63,743 nucleotides of DNA from the NCBI RefSeq assembly GCF_002095435.2, contig NZ_MJEJ02000023.1, positions 1 through 63,743 of the forward strand, written 5' to 3'. The notes under the pieces are model-generated. The model made no database searches and was not told the DNA's origin. It saw only the letters and a program-made list of their open reading frames with translations. The DNA is from Williamsia sp. 1138. GTDB taxonomy: Bacteria; Actinomycetota; Actinomycetes; Mycobacteriales; Mycobacteriaceae. Shown piece by piece: positions 47,091 to 56,893 of the stretch. Position 1 is the first letter of the stretch, and every line of letters starts with the position of its first letter. Position numbers and translations under genes: made by a program.

Positions 47091-47996
47091 CTACGAGCCC
47101 TGCTTGTCTGCGCCGGCCTTCATGGACTTCGCGTCCATCCCGCCGAGTGGGTCGCCTTCGGGTGCTTCGGCGTTCGCACTGTGCGAGAAGTGGTGCCAGC
47201 CGAACACCGAATCCATCGCGTTCCGAAGACCCATCTGATCTTCGGAGATGTTGACGGCCTTCTTCGTCAGCGCAAGACCCAGTTGCGGCATCTGAGCGAT
47301 TCGTCCGGCGATCTCGTCGACTTTGGCGGTCAATTCATCGCGCGGCACAACGTGATTCACCATTCCCCATTCGAGGGCCTTGTCGGCGCCGAACCGCTCG
47401 CCGGTGTAGAGGATCTCTTTGGCCCGGCGCGGACCGAGAACGAAAGCGTGGGCGAAGTACTCGACGCCGGGAATGCCCATCTTCACCACGGGATCGGAGA
47501 AGAAGGCGTCGTCGGAGGCGACGATGAAGTCGCAGATCCACGCGAGCATCAGACCACCGGCGATACACGCGCCGTGGACCTGGGCGATCACGGGCTTGGG
47601 GATCTCGCGCCATCGCCGGCACATCCCCATGTACACCTCGGTCTCGCGCGCGAGACGCTGGTCGCCGCCGACCCGGTCGGTGTGGTCCCAGTAGAGCGAC
47701 GCAGTGTTCGGATACTTGACGTGAAAGTCGCGCTCCGGAGTCCCGATGTCGTGGCCTGCCGAGAAATGCTTGCCGGCAGCGCGTAGAACGATCACCTTCA
47801 CGTTGGAGTCGTCGACCGCGCGCACGAACGCGGCGTCGAGCGAGTACGTCATCACCGAGTTCTGCGCGTTGCGGAACTCGGGACGGTTGAGGGTGATGTA
47901 CGCGATGGCGTCGGCCGTTTCGTACGCCACGGGCGAGGTGTCCGGACCTAGTTCTTCGGCACTGAGGGGGCTCGGGATCGTCACATCGACCACCAT
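47091..47996 (-). CDS. Enoyl-CoA hydratase/isomerase family protein heading the fadE31-33 operon
   Basis: 301 residues, crotonase fold. TLNRPEFRNAQNSVMTYSLD, the oxyanion segment AAGKHFSAGHDIGTPERDF and VHGACIAGGLMLAWICDFIV are clear. The C-terminus is extended and His-rich (VFGWHHFSHSANAE). It resembles EchA13-type proteins more than EchA20, but this is by eye. ATG 47996 gives MVVDVTIPS; an upstream start at 48005 would run into the KstR2 box. As first gene of the unit it probably acts in HIP degradation. Confidence 0.83.
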   Translation of the reverse strand: MVVDVTIPSPLSAEELGPDTSPVAYETADAIAYITLNRPEFRNAQNSVMTYSLDAAFVRAVDDSNVKVIVLRAAGKHFSAGHDIGTPERDFHVKYPNTASLYWDHTDRVGGDQRLARETEVYMGMCRRWREIPKPVIAQVHGACIAGGLMLAWICDFIVASDDAFFSDPVVKMGIPGVEYFAHAFVLGPRRAKEILYTGERFGADKALEWGMVNHVVPRDELTAKVDEIAGRIAQMPQLGLALTKKAVNISEDQMGLRNAMDSVFGWHHFSHSANAEAPEGDPLGGMDAKSMKAGADKQGS

Positions 47997-48000
47997 ACCT

Positions 48001-48014
48001 AGCAAGTGCTTGGT
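48001..48014. promoter_or_regulatory. KstR2 operator upstream of the hydratase-fadE31-33 operon
   Basis: AGCAAGTGCTTGGT matches the KstR2 consensus AnCAAGnnCTTGnT exactly, only 4 bases upstream of the first start codon. KstR2 binding here would block transcription or early elongation. kstR2 itself is not in the window. Confidence 0.82.
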
Positions 48015-48138
48015 TGGTAAACCCAGCCCGTGGTCACGGCACGTTTTCGTCTCTACGCGATGTCAGGCCGGGAGTAGTACCTGATATCGCCGTGCCTGCC
48101 GATGCGGGATCCTGGGGTTCCTGCGTCGACGCTGGTGG

Positions 48139-49011
48139 TCAGCGGGCGACGGCGGCCCGGTCGGCCGCCGCGACCACGGCTTTGCCGATCTGCTCCATCT
48201 CGGCGGCGAGCATCTCGCGGTTGGGACAAGCCACGATCGACGCGACCACGACTCCGCCGGGGTCGATGATGGGCGCTCCGACGGTTACGACCGCCACGTG
48301 CCCCTCGGACTCTTCGGGCAGGTAGTCGATCGTGGTGAGCTCGGTGAGCAATCCGGCCACCCGAGAGCGAAGTGTGTCCGATACCGGTGAATCCCGCAGG
48401 GACGCAAGCGCCCCGATCATCTCCGCGTGGTCGGCGGTCAACCTCTCGATCGCATAACCACGATCACAGATGACCTCGAGGACCTCGCGCAGGCGATCAC
48501 GAGCGCCTTGCGGGGCCGCGTTGATCCATTGCTCGATGTCTTCTTCGGGCGACCAGGCGACGAACTCGCGGCATACCGGCGGGCGGAGGGGGATGTGCCG
48601 TCCGGGCCGGATCCAGTCCATGGCCGGGATGCCGACCAGCTCGGTCACGGTGATCCGGGCGCCCTGTCGTTCGGCGAGGAACACGGGCATGTCGAGGTCT
48701 GCGGCGAGTTCGTGCACCAGAGGTGCGGCCAGCCGTCGCAGGGGATAGCCACGCTCGGCGTGCCTGGCCAGGGCGACGAATCCGGCGCCGATCGTGAAGT
48801 GCCCGTCTTCGCGCGTGACCCATCCACTCCTGGTCAGCTGGGCCAAGACAGCGTGAGCGGTGGCGCGCGAGAAGCCGGTCCGCCGGACGATCTCGGCCAG
48901 CGTGATCGCCGCGCCGGGGTTGTCCGCCAGCAACTCGATCACCCGCACCACGCGTTGCGTGGGCGGTGAGGGTTGACCTTCCGACTCTGTGTCACCTACC
49001 GTGAGTGTCAT
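48139..49011 (-). CDS. IclR-family transcriptional regulator
   Basis: 290 residues. N-terminal winged helix (about 15-80: RVIELLADNPGAAITLAEIV, then GFSRATAHAVLAQLTRSG). The C-terminal IclR effector domain (about 85-285) includes PVFLAERQGARITVTELVG and SIVACPNREMLAAEM. Divergent from cysD, with a perfect 16-bp palindrome between. It may regulate sulfate activation, itself, or the hydratase operon on its other side. Effector unknown. Confidence 0.87.
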   Translation of the reverse strand: MTLTVGDTESEGQPSPPTQRVVRVIELLADNPGAAITLAEIVRRTGFSRATAHAVLAQLTRSGWVTREDGHFTIGAGFVALARHAERGYPLRRLAAPLVHELAADLDMPVFLAERQGARITVTELVGIPAMDWIRPGRHIPLRPPVCREFVAWSPEEDIEQWINAAPQGARDRLREVLEVICDRGYAIERLTADHAEMIGALASLRDSPVSDTLRSRVAGLLTELTTIDYLPEESEGHVAVVTVGAPIIDPGGVVVASIVACPNREMLAAEMEQIGKAVVAAADRAAVAR

Positions 49012-49026
49012 ATTTTCAAACCATAG

Positions 49027-49042
49027 TGTCGAATATTCGACA
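49027..49042. promoter_or_regulatory. Perfect palindrome, candidate IclR operator
   Basis: TGTCGAATATTCGACA, a perfect 16-bp palindrome, lies 15 bases before the IclR start and 38 bases before cysD. A further half-site TGTCGA follows at about 49051. Position and symmetry suit an IclR dimer. Confidence 0.6.
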
Positions 49043-49080
49043 GGTCAAGTGTCGACTCGGCCGGGGAAGGATTGTTGACG

Positions 49081-49995
49081 GTGTTGAAAACGGGGTACGA
49101 ACTCTCGCACCTGGCCGCGCTCGAAGCGGAGTCGGTGTACATCTTTCGGGAGGTCGCGGCGACAGCCCGGCGTCCGGTACTGCTGTTCTCCGGCGGTAAG
49201 GACTCCGTGGTGATGTTCCACGTGGCGCGTAAGGCGTTCTGGCCGGCGCCAGTGCCGTTTCCGCTGATGCACGTCGACACGGGCCACAATTTCGACGAGG
49301 TCATCGATTACCGCGACCGTGTCGTCGAGCAAACCGGTGTGCGCCTTCTTGTTTCGAGTGTGCAGGACGACATCGACGCCGGCAGGGTGGTGGAACAGAC
49401 CGGGCCGGGTGCGAGCCGCAATCGATTGCAGACCACCGCACTGCTGCGCGGGATCCGTGACAACGGCTTCGACGCGGTGTTCGGCGGCGCCCGGCGCGAC
49501 GAAGAGAAGGCGAGGGCCAAGGAACGGGTCTTCAGCTTCCGTGATGAGTTCGGTGCCTGGGATCCCCGGGCGCAACGACCCGAGCTGTGGAACCTCTACA
49601 ACGGCCGGCACCACAAAGGTGAGCACATCCGCGTCTTCCCGCTCAGCAACTGGACCGAGCTCGACATCTGGCAGTACATCGCGGCCGAAGAGATCGAACT
49701 TCCGAGCATCTACTACTCACACCGGCGCGAGGTGGTTCCGCGAGACGGAATGTTGCTTGCGAAAACACAATTCGTCGAGCTCGCACCCGGGGAGACGGTT
49801 CACACCGAGCAGGTCCGATTCCGCACCGTCGGCGACGCAACGTGCACCGGCTGTGTGCTCAGCGACGCTGCCACCGTGCACGAGGTGATCGACGAGGTCG
49901 CCGCGACGCGCCTCACCGAACGCGGTGCCACTCGGGCAGACGACCGAATCTCCGAATCCGGCATGGAAGATCGTAAGAAAGAGGGTTACTTCTGA
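49081..49995 (+). CDS. cysD: Sulfate adenylyltransferase subunit 2 (CysD)
   Basis: 304 residues from GTG 49081, which has GGAAGG about 11 bases upstream; a TTG at 49072 is too close to that site. PP-loop FSGGKDSVVMFH, FGGARRDEEKARAKERVFS and the C-terminal TERGATRADDRISESGMEDRKK are diagnostic. With CysN it makes APS from sulfate and ATP. It shares a base with cysNC (TGATG). Confidence 0.95.
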   Translation: MLKTGYELSHLAALEAESVYIFREVAATARRPVLLFSGGKDSVVMFHVARKAFWPAPVPFPLMHVDTGHNFDEVIDYRDRVVEQTGVRLLVSSVQDDIDAGRVVEQTGPGASRNRLQTTALLRGIRDNGFDAVFGGARRDEEKARAKERVFSFRDEFGAWDPRAQRPELWNLYNGRHHKGEHIRVFPLSNWTELDIWQYIAAEEIELPSIYYSHRREVVPRDGMLLAKTQFVELAPGETVHTEQVRFRTVGDATCTGCVLSDAATVHEVIDEVAATRLTERGATRADDRISESGMEDRKKEGYF

Positions 49996-51878
49996 TGACT
50001 GTTGAACAAGAGGTCCTCGCCGGCGACAAGCTCGGGCGCGATCGAAAAGCGCTGCTGCGACTGGCCACCGCCGGTAGCGTTGACGACGGCAAGTCGACCC
50101 TGATCGGCCGGTTGCTGTACGACTCCAAGAGCATATTCACCGATCAGATGGAATCGATCGAACGCACCAGCGCCGAACGTGGTGACGAATACGCCAACCT
50201 CGCGCTGCTCACAGACGGTTTGCGGGCCGAGCGCGAACAGGGCATCACCATCGACGTCGCGTACCGCTATTTCGCCACTCCCAGGCGGAAATTCATCATC
50301 GCCGACACCCCGGGACATGTGCAGTACACCCGCAACATGGTGACCGGTGCGTCCACGGCAGACGTGGCGCTGATCCTGATCGACGCCCGCAAGGGCGTGC
50401 TCGAGCAGACCCGGCGACACGCCTTTCTCTCGTCGCTGCTCGGGATCGCGCATCTGGTGTTGTGTGTGAACAAGATGGACCTCGTCGACTGGTCGGAGGA
50501 ACGGTTCATCGAGATCCGCGAAGAGTTCAGCGCCTTCGCCAGCAAGCTCAACGTCTCCGACCTCAGTTTCATCCCCGTCTCGGCGCTGCTCGGCGACAAT
50601 GTGGTCGATGCTTCGACGAAAATGCCTTGGTATCAGGGTACTTCGTTGCTCGGCCACCTCGAGGACGTGCACATATCGTCGGACCGCAACTTCATCGACG
50701 CCCGCATGCCGGTGCAGTACGTGATCCGTCCACAGGTCAGCGACGGCTCCGACCACCGTAGCTACGCCGGGACCATCGCCAGTGGGACCTTCAAACCCGG
50801 CGACGAGGTGGTGGTCCTCCCGAGTGGCTTCACCACCACCGTTGCGGAGATCTGGGGTCCGGGAGGTGCGAAGGTCACGGAGGCCTTCGCCTCGATGGCC
50901 GTGTCGTTGTCGCTGACCGACGAGATCGACATCACGCGCGGCGAGATGCTGGCCCGTCCCAACAACCGGCCGTACGTCGGCCGCGACATCGACGCGATGG
51001 TCTGCTGGTTCTCCGAGGACACCGAACTGACGCCCGGAAGCCGGTACACCATCCAGAGTTCCACCCGCGAGTCCAAGGCTGTCATCGGCGACCTCACCTA
51101 TCGCCTGGACGTGAACTCACTCCATCGGGAAGAAGGACCACAGGAGCTGCGGCTCAACGAAATCGGCCGAGTGACCCTGCGGACGCAGCAACCGATGATG
51201 TTCGACTCCTATCGTCAGCACCGTGACACCGGTAGTTTCATCCTCATGGACGAGGCCACCAACAAGACGGTGGGCGCCGGGATGATCAACGGGCCGGTGA
51301 GCAAGGACTCGCACGTGGTCTGGCACAGCTCGTCGGTGACCAGGGAACAGCGGGCGCACCAGGGCGCCACGATCTGGCTGACCGGGCTGTCCGGCTCGGG
51401 CAAATCCTCCATCGCAGTCGAATTGGAACGGTCGATGGTCGCCGAGGGCAGGCCCGCGTACCTGATGGACGGCGACAACCTGCGCCACGGGCTCAATTCG
51501 GATCTCGGATTCAACGACGACGACCGTCGGGAAAACATCCGCCGGACTGCGGAGGTGGCAGCGCTGTTCGCCGATTCGGGGTCGGTGGCGATCGTTTCAC
51601 TGATCAGTCCTTTCGCGGCAGAACGGCAGCGCGCCAAAGGAATACACGCCGAACGTGGGATCCCGTTCTTCGAGATCTTCGTCGACACTCCGCTCGAGGT
51701 GTGCGAGGAACGTGATCCGAAGGGGCTGTACGCCAAGGCCAGGCGCGGTGAGGTCGCCCATTTCACGGGGATCAGCTCGCCGTACGAACGGCCCACCGGC
51801 GCGGATGTGGTCATCACGCCCGGTGACGGTGCGCCGGTGGACGTCGCCGAGTCGATCCGCCGTAACCTGGGTGTGTGA
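49995..51878 (+). CDS. cysNC: CysN-CysC fusion: sulfate adenylyltransferase GTPase and APS kinase
   Basis: 627 residues. The N-terminal EF-Tu-like GTPase (about 1-440) has AGSVDDGKSTLIGRLLYD, DTPGHVQYTRNMVTGAS and NKMD. The C-terminal APS kinase (about 455-627) has P-loop GLSGSGKSS near 464 and DGDNLRHGLNSDLGF. The bifunctional chain drives APS formation and phosphorylates it to PAPS, as in mycobacteria. PAPS could feed the sulfotransferase at 40420. Confidence 0.96.
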   Translation: MTVEQEVLAGDKLGRDRKALLRLATAGSVDDGKSTLIGRLLYDSKSIFTDQMESIERTSAERGDEYANLALLTDGLRAEREQGITIDVAYRYFATPRRKFIIADTPGHVQYTRNMVTGASTADVALILIDARKGVLEQTRRHAFLSSLLGIAHLVLCVNKMDLVDWSEERFIEIREEFSAFASKLNVSDLSFIPVSALLGDNVVDASTKMPWYQGTSLLGHLEDVHISSDRNFIDARMPVQYVIRPQVSDGSDHRSYAGTIASGTFKPGDEVVVLPSGFTTTVAEIWGPGGAKVTEAFASMAVSLSLTDEIDITRGEMLARPNNRPYVGRDIDAMVCWFSEDTELTPGSRYTIQSSTRESKAVIGDLTYRLDVNSLHREEGPQELRLNEIGRVTLRTQQPMMFDSYRQHRDTGSFILMDEATNKTVGAGMINGPVSKDSHVVWHSSSVTREQRAHQGATIWLTGLSGSGKSSIAVELERSMVAEGRPAYLMDGDNLRHGLNSDLGFNDDDRRENIRRTAEVAALFADSGSVAIVSLISPFAAERQRAKGIHAERGIPFFEIFVDTPLEVCEERDPKGLYAKARRGEVAHFTGISSPYERPTGADVVITPGDGAPVDVAESIRRNLGV

Positions 51879-52657
51879 CTGTGACATCTGAGGATGCGGA
51901 GCTGGCCGGACGTCTGGCCACCGCCGCGGGCGAACTCCTGCTGACGCTGCGGGCCGACACGTCCCTGACCGGCAGGGAGCTCGGCAACGCCGGTGATCTG
52001 CAGTCCAACGAGTTCCTGCTCGCCGAACTCGCGCGGCTGCGGCCCGACGATGCGGTGCTCTCAGAGGAGTCGGCGGACGACCTGGTTCGCCTTGATGCCG
52101 ACCGCGTCTGGATCATCGACCCCGTCGACGGCACGAAAGAATACGGAATCGAAGGTCACACCGACTGGGCCGTCCACGTGGCGTTGTGGGAACGCGAACC
52201 AGGCGGCACGTCCGGTGGGCTGACCGCCGGTGCGGTGGCGCTGCCGGCGCTGGCGGTGACGTACATCGACGACGGCGCCCCGATCGCACCGGCGGACGGC
52301 TTGGCCGCGCAGCCGCGGGGCGACCGGCCGCGAGTGGTGGTCAGCGGGTCGAGGCCTCCGGCATTCTCCGAGGCGGTGGCCGAGGCCATCGGCGGCGACG
52401 TGCTGGCGATGGGGTCGGCCGGAGCGAAGGCAATGGCGGTTGTTCGCGGCGAGGCCGACGCGTACGTGCATGCCGGTGGTCAGTACGAGTGGGATTCGGC
52501 CGCGCCGGTTGCGGTCGCGAAGTCGCAGGGCTTGTGGTGCAGTAGGACCGACGGGCTGGCGCTCGAATACAACCAGCGCGACGTCTATCTGCCCGACCTC
52601 GTGATCTGCAGGCCCGAGCTCGCCGAAACCATCCTCGAAGTCACCCGCGGGGGTTGA
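51875..52657 (+). CDS. cysQ: 3'(2'),5'-bisphosphate nucleotidase (CysQ)
   Basis: 260 residues, inositol-monophosphatase fold. Metal-site motifs: LSEESADD near 65 and WIIDPVDGTKEY near 83, with GSAGAKAMAVVRGEADAYVH and EWDSAAPVAVA in the C-terminal half. It removes PAP, the by-product of PAPS use. The GTG start overlaps the cysNC stop (GTGA). Its 3' end overlaps the convergent EccA-like gene by 17 bases. Confidence 0.93.
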   Translation: MTVTSEDAELAGRLATAAGELLLTLRADTSLTGRELGNAGDLQSNEFLLAELARLRPDDAVLSEESADDLVRLDADRVWIIDPVDGTKEYGIEGHTDWAVHVALWEREPGGTSGGLTAGAVALPALAVTYIDDGAPIAPADGLAAQPRGDRPRVVVSGSRPPAFSEAVAEAIGGDVLAMGSAGAKAMAVVRGEADAYVHAGGQYEWDSAAPVAVAKSQGLWCSRTDGLALEYNQRDVYLPDLVICRPELAETILEVTRGG

Positions 52658-54473
52658 GGACGAGCGGTTGCGATGGCTGCAAACCCGACAGCACCGAGGC
52701 GAGCGCGGCCTGGATGTCCGCGACCTCGATGCGCATCAGGGCGTCGTCGTCGAGCGCGGCGAGATCGACCACACCGCTGGTGAGTCTGTGTTCGCGCTCC
52801 TCTTCGGCGCTTTCCACGATGTTGCGGACGAAGCGACCGTTGCCCGCAGCGTCGATGGCGCGGCGTTGGTGCCCGCCGGCGTCGACCTGGATCTGGTGGT
52901 ACAGCGGGCCGCAGGCGAACTCGAGTTCACTCAGCGCCTCGGGGGAGAGCAGCGAATCACGTTTGCGGGCAAGTAGTTCGGCGATCCTCGCCAGTTCCGA
53001 CGGGGTGTACGAATCGAACCTGATGCGCTTGGAGAAGCGTGATGACATACCTTCGTTGGCCGTGAGTAGCCTGTCGATTTCGGCGTCATAACCGGCGATG
53101 ATGACCACGAGTCGGTCCCGGTTGTCCTCCATGCGGGCCAACAGGGTGTCGATGGCCTCGCGTCCGAAGGCGTCTCCGCCCGACAGTCCGCTCTGGATCA
53201 GGGTGTAGGCCTCGTCGATGAACAACACCCCATCCATCGCGCGGTCGATGACCGCGGAGGTCTTGATGGCGGTGCTACCGAGATGTTCGCCGACGAGGTC
53301 TCGGCGCGAGACCTGCACGAGGTTGTCGGTCTTGATCAGGCCGAGTCCGCAGTAGATCTTCGCGACGATCCTGGCGATCGTGGTCTTGCCGGTGCCCGGT
53401 GGACCGGTGAACGCGAGATGCAGACTGCGAGGGCCCGTCGCCAGGCCTTTCTCGGCGCGGAGTTTCGCCAACGTGGCGGCCGACTTGAGTTTGGATACTT
53501 GCGACTTCACCGATTCGAGGCCGATCTGCTCATCGAGTTCGGCTTGTGCGGCACTGAGCAGCAGGCCGTCGCCTGCTTCTTCGGTTGCGGCCGGCCCTAC
53601 GGCCGCGGTGGCGGGATCCCACTTGTCGGTCCGCGATGCGATGGTTTCGGCGGTCGTGACCACCAACCGGAACCGCTGGTCGGCCAACGCTTGCGTATTC
53701 GGTGCGAAGGACGGATCGCGCGAGTACACAGCCTCGAACTGCTCGCGCGCCGCCTCCTCCGACCCCATCTCGCGCAGCGCCAGACCGTGGGTGAACATCG
53801 CTGCCGTCGCAGCGGCGGGGATGGGGCCGGACCGCGCCGCCTCCAGCCTGCGGATGCCTTCGCCGAACAGTCCCATCTGTACGCAGGCCGAGCCGGCCAT
53901 CAGGTCGGCCCCGGCACTCATGTAGTCGTCCGTCCAGCGTTCGGAGTCGCCCAGGGCGGTCAGCACGTCCGGCCACCGTTGAGTCTTGAAATGCACACTG
54001 GCCCTGAGGTAGTCGACGATCGGTACCCGTCCGGAGATGGTCGCGGCGGCCTCGTCGAGCGCGTCTTCGGCGCCCTGATGGTCGGCGCCTGCGATGAGGG
54101 TCGCGGCATATGCGGCAATGGCCTCGGTGCGGTCGGCCAGCGGGTAGTCGATGTAGAGCCCGGTGGAGAAGCGCCCCGACAGTGTGCGAGGCGGCAATCC
54201 CAGTCGGCGCTGCTCTGCCCCGAGAGCCGCCCGGCTGCGGTAGAGCTGGAGGAACACAGCCGCGGAGTTGTCTCCGCACACCAACCGGCCCAGCCAGGCG
54301 TCGGCGAGCGCGGGATCCCATTCGGTCGCGCGGGTGAAGGCGAGCGTCGCCTTGTCGCGGTCGGGAGGGTATTGCTGACCGTCGACCGGAATGCCCGATG
54401 ACAGGACTGCGAAGTCGAAGAGTTGACGCGCCTTGCCCGTGCGTGAAGCCAGCGCTGATCGCCCGTCGTTCAT
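52641..54473 (-). CDS. EccA-like AAA+ ATPase (CbxX/CfqX type) without ESX neighbours
   Basis: 610 residues. The N-terminal half (about 1-310) is TPR-like helical repeats. The C-terminal AAA+ domain has Walker A GPPGTGKTT near 367, Walker B GVLFIDEAYTL near 422 and GMSSRFSKRIRFDSYTPSEL. Length and layout match EccA chaperones of type VII secretion. No ESX gene (ecc, esx, PE/PPE, mycP) is nearby, so its partners must lie elsewhere. ATG 54473 is preferred to an in-frame start at 54506. Confidence 0.85.
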   Translation of the reverse strand: MNDGRSALASRTGKARQLFDFAVLSSGIPVDGQQYPPDRDKATLAFTRATEWDPALADAWLGRLVCGDNSAAVFLQLYRSRAALGAEQRRLGLPPRTLSGRFSTGLYIDYPLADRTEAIAAYAATLIAGADHQGAEDALDEAAATISGRVPIVDYLRASVHFKTQRWPDVLTALGDSERWTDDYMSAGADLMAGSACVQMGLFGEGIRRLEAARSGPIPAAATAAMFTHGLALREMGSEEAAREQFEAVYSRDPSFAPNTQALADQRFRLVVTTAETIASRTDKWDPATAAVGPAATEEAGDGLLLSAAQAELDEQIGLESVKSQVSKLKSAATLAKLRAEKGLATGPRSLHLAFTGPPGTGKTTIARIVAKIYCGLGLIKTDNLVQVSRRDLVGEHLGSTAIKTSAVIDRAMDGVLFIDEAYTLIQSGLSGGDAFGREAIDTLLARMEDNRDRLVVIIAGYDAEIDRLLTANEGMSSRFSKRIRFDSYTPSELARIAELLARKRDSLLSPEALSELEFACGPLYHQIQVDAGGHQRRAIDAAGNGRFVRNIVESAEEEREHRLTSGVVDLAALDDDALMRIEVADIQAALASVLSGLQPSQPLVLNPRG

Positions 54474-54594
54474 GGATGAGCCCCCACCGATCGTTCGCCC
54501 CGCCACGCCGCCCCCGACGCGCGATGCAGATGTTACCCCGGTCGAGCCGCAGGAGTGCCTGGCGACCGCGGCGACGGCACCCGCGAGAACCGCC

Positions 54595-54607
54595 TAGACT
54601 GTTCTCG
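54595..54607 (+). promoter_or_regulatory. Leaderless-type -10 element of purL
   Basis: TAGACT at 54595-54600 lies exactly 12 to 7 bases before the GTG at 54607, with no Shine-Dalgarno sequence. Confidence 0.6.
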
Positions 54608-56886
54608 TGAGTGCAGACGTAGATACCGTTTCCGTCGCCGCCGATACCCCCGATCAGACGCAGCCCTTCCGTGAGCTGGGTCTGAAGGACGACGAGTATC
54701 AGCGGATCAAAGAGATCCTGGGCCGCCGCCCGACCGCAGCCGAGTTGGCGATGTATTCGGTGATGTGGTCCGAGCACTGCTCGTACAAGTCGTCGAAGGT
54801 GCATCTGCGCTACTTCGGCGAGACCACCACCGACGAGATGCGGTCGTCGATGCTCGCCGGTATCGGTGAGAACGCCGGTGTCGTCGACATCGGCGACGGC
54901 TGGGCGGTCACCTTCAAGGTGGAGTCGCACAATCATCCGTCCTACGTCGAGCCTTATCAGGGTGCGGCCACCGGTGTCGGCGGCATCGTCCGCGACATCA
55001 TGGCCATGGGCGCCCGTCCGATCGCGGTCATGGATCAGCTGCGGTTCGGTGCCGCTGACGCGCCGGACACCCGCCGAGTGGTCGACGGTGTGGTTCGCGG
55101 AGTCGGCGGATACGGCAACTCGCTGGGCCTGCCGAACATCGGCGGCGAAACCGTGTTCGACGAGTCGTACGCAGGCAACCCCTTGGTCAACGCCCTGTGT
55201 GCCGGCGTGATGCGGGTCGAGGATCTGCATCTGGCGTTCGCGTCCGGCGCCGGTAACCGGATCATCCTGTTCGGTGCGCGCACCGGGCTCGACGGCATCG
55301 GTGGCGTCTCGGTGCTTGCCTCGGAGACCTTCGACGACACCGGTGGTGGGCGTCCGAAGAAGCTGCCTGCGGTCCAGGTCGGCGATCCGTTCACCGAGAA
55401 GGTGCTCATCGAGTGCTGCCTGGATCTGTACAAGGCCGGCATCGTGATCGGCATCCAGGATCTCGGTGGCGCCGGATTGTCCTGTGCCACATCGGAACTG
55501 GCAGCAGCCGGGGACGGCGGCATGCGCATCGAGCTGGAGAAGGTCCCGATGCGCGCCACCGGGATGACCCCGGCAGAGGTGCTCTCGAGCGAGTCGCAGG
55601 AACGCATGTGCGCGGTGGTGGCACCCGAGAACGTCGAGGCGTTCATGGAGGTCTGCCGCAAGTGGGACGTGTTGGCCACCGATATCGGTGAGGTCACGTC
55701 CGGCGAGCATCTCGAGATCACCTGGCACGGCGAGACCGTCGTCGACGTTCCCCCGCGGACAGTCGCCCACGAGGGCCCCGTTTACGAGCGACCCGTCGCA
55801 CGTCCCGACTGGCAGGACGACCTGATCGCTTCGACCACCAAGGATCTGAAGCGTCCGGTCTCCGGTGACGAGTTGCGGGAGACGCTGCTGCAGATGATCT
55901 CGTCACCTGCGCTGTGCAGCCGTCGGTTCATCACCGAGCAGTACGATCGGTACGTCCGCGGCAACACCGTGCTCGCCGAGCACGCCGACTCCGGGATGAT
56001 CCGAATCGATGAGGGCTCGGGACGTGGTATCGCCCTGGCCACCGACGCGTCCGGTCGGTACACCTATCTGGATCCATACCGCGGTGCCCAGCTGGCACTG
56101 GCCGAGGCCTACCGCAACGTGATCGTCAGCGGTGCCAGCCCCAAGGCGGTCACCAACTGCCTCAACTTCGGGTCGCCCGAGGATCCGGCCGTGATGTGGC
56201 AGTTCCAGCAGGCGGTCCGCGGATTGGCCGATGGCTGCGCACAACTCGGTATCCCGGTCACCGGCGGCAACGTGAGCTTCTACAACCAGACCGGTGCGAC
56301 GGCCATCCTGCCGACCCCGGTGGTCGGTGTCCTGGGGGTCATCGACGACGTCCGTCGCCGCATCCCGACCGGGTTCGGTACCGAGATCGGTGAGACGCTG
56401 ATCCTGCTGGGCGAGACCCGCGACGAGTTCGACGGGTCGATCTGGTCGCAGGTGGTTCACGATCACCTCGGTGGTACGCCGCCCGCGGTCGACCTCGAAC
56501 GCGAGCGTCTGCTCGGCGAGATCCTCACCGCCGCGTCGCGCGACGGTCTGGTCTCGGCAGCGCACGACCTCTCCGAGGGTGGGCTGGCGCAGACCGTCGT
56601 CGAAGCTGCGTTGGCGGGGGAGACCGGCTGTCGGATCGTCCTACCCGAGGGCGCCGACCCGTTCGTCTGGTTGTTCTCCGAGTCGTCCGGCCGCGTTCTG
56701 GTCGCCGTACCGCGGTCAGAAGAGGTGCGGTTCACCGGCATGCTCGACGCCCGGCAGATGCCGTGGACCCGGATCGGTGTCGTGGACCAGGGCAGCGACT
56801 CCGTCGAGGTCCAAGACGCGTTCACCATCCCCCTCACGGAGCTGCGTGAGTCCTTCGAGGAAACGCTTCCCAAGCTCTTCGGCTAA
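54607..56886 (+). CDS. purL: Phosphoribosylformylglycinamidine synthase subunit PurL
   Basis: 759 residues, the normal length of small-type Pur[19 protein letters not shown] near 50, the ATP/metal segment [20 protein letters not shown] near 105 and [21 protein letters not shown] near 655 are hallmarks. It converts FGAR to FGAM using ammonia from PurQ, with PurS; neither partner is in the window. A class 2 hairpin follows 7 bases after the stop. Confidence 0.97.
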   Translation: MSADVDTVSVAADTPDQTQPFRELGLKDDEYQRIKEILGRRPTAAELAMYSVMWSEHCSYKSSKVHLRYFGETTTDEMRSSMLAGIGENAGVVDIGDGWAVTFKVESHNHPSYVEPYQGAATGVGGIVRDIMAMGARPIAVMDQLRFGAADAPDTRRVVDGVVRGVGGYGNSLGLPNIGGETVFDESYAGNPLVNALCAGVMRVEDLHLAFASGAGNRIILFGARTGLDGIGGVSVLASETFDDTGGGRPKKLPAVQVGDPFTEKVLIECCLDLYKAGIVIGIQDLGGAGLSCATSELAAAGDGGMRIELEKVPMRATGMTPAEVLSSESQERMCAVVAPENVEAFMEVCRKWDVLATDIGEVTSGEHLEITWHGETVVDVPPRTVAHEGPVYERPVARPDWQDDLIASTTKDLKRPVSGDELRETLLQMISSPALCSRRFITEQYDRYVRGNTVLAEHADSGMIRIDEGSGRGIALATDASGRYTYLDPYRGAQLALAEAYRNVIVSGASPKAVTNCLNFGSPEDPAVMWQFQQAVRGLADGCAQLGIPVTGGNVSFYNQTGATAILPTPVVGVLGVIDDVRRRIPTGFGTEIGETLILLGETRDEFDGSIWSQVVHDHLGGTPPAVDLERERLLGEILTAASRDGLVSAAHDLSEGGLAQTVVEAALAGETGCRIVLPEGADPFVWLFSESSGRVLVAVPRSEEVRFTGMLDARQMPWTRIGVVDQGSDSVEVQDAFTIPLTELRESFEETLPKLFG

Positions 56887-56893
56887 CCCGATC

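Noticed and set aside
52641-54473. Start of a type VII secretion locus
   Set aside because: Only an EccA-like ATPase is present; no ecc, esx, PE/PPE or mycP genes on either side.
53530-55770. A 746-codon minus-strand frame across eccA-like and purL
   Set aside because: It is a low-complexity Arg/Asp-rich shadow caused by GC-rich codon positions and conflicts with two well-supported genes.
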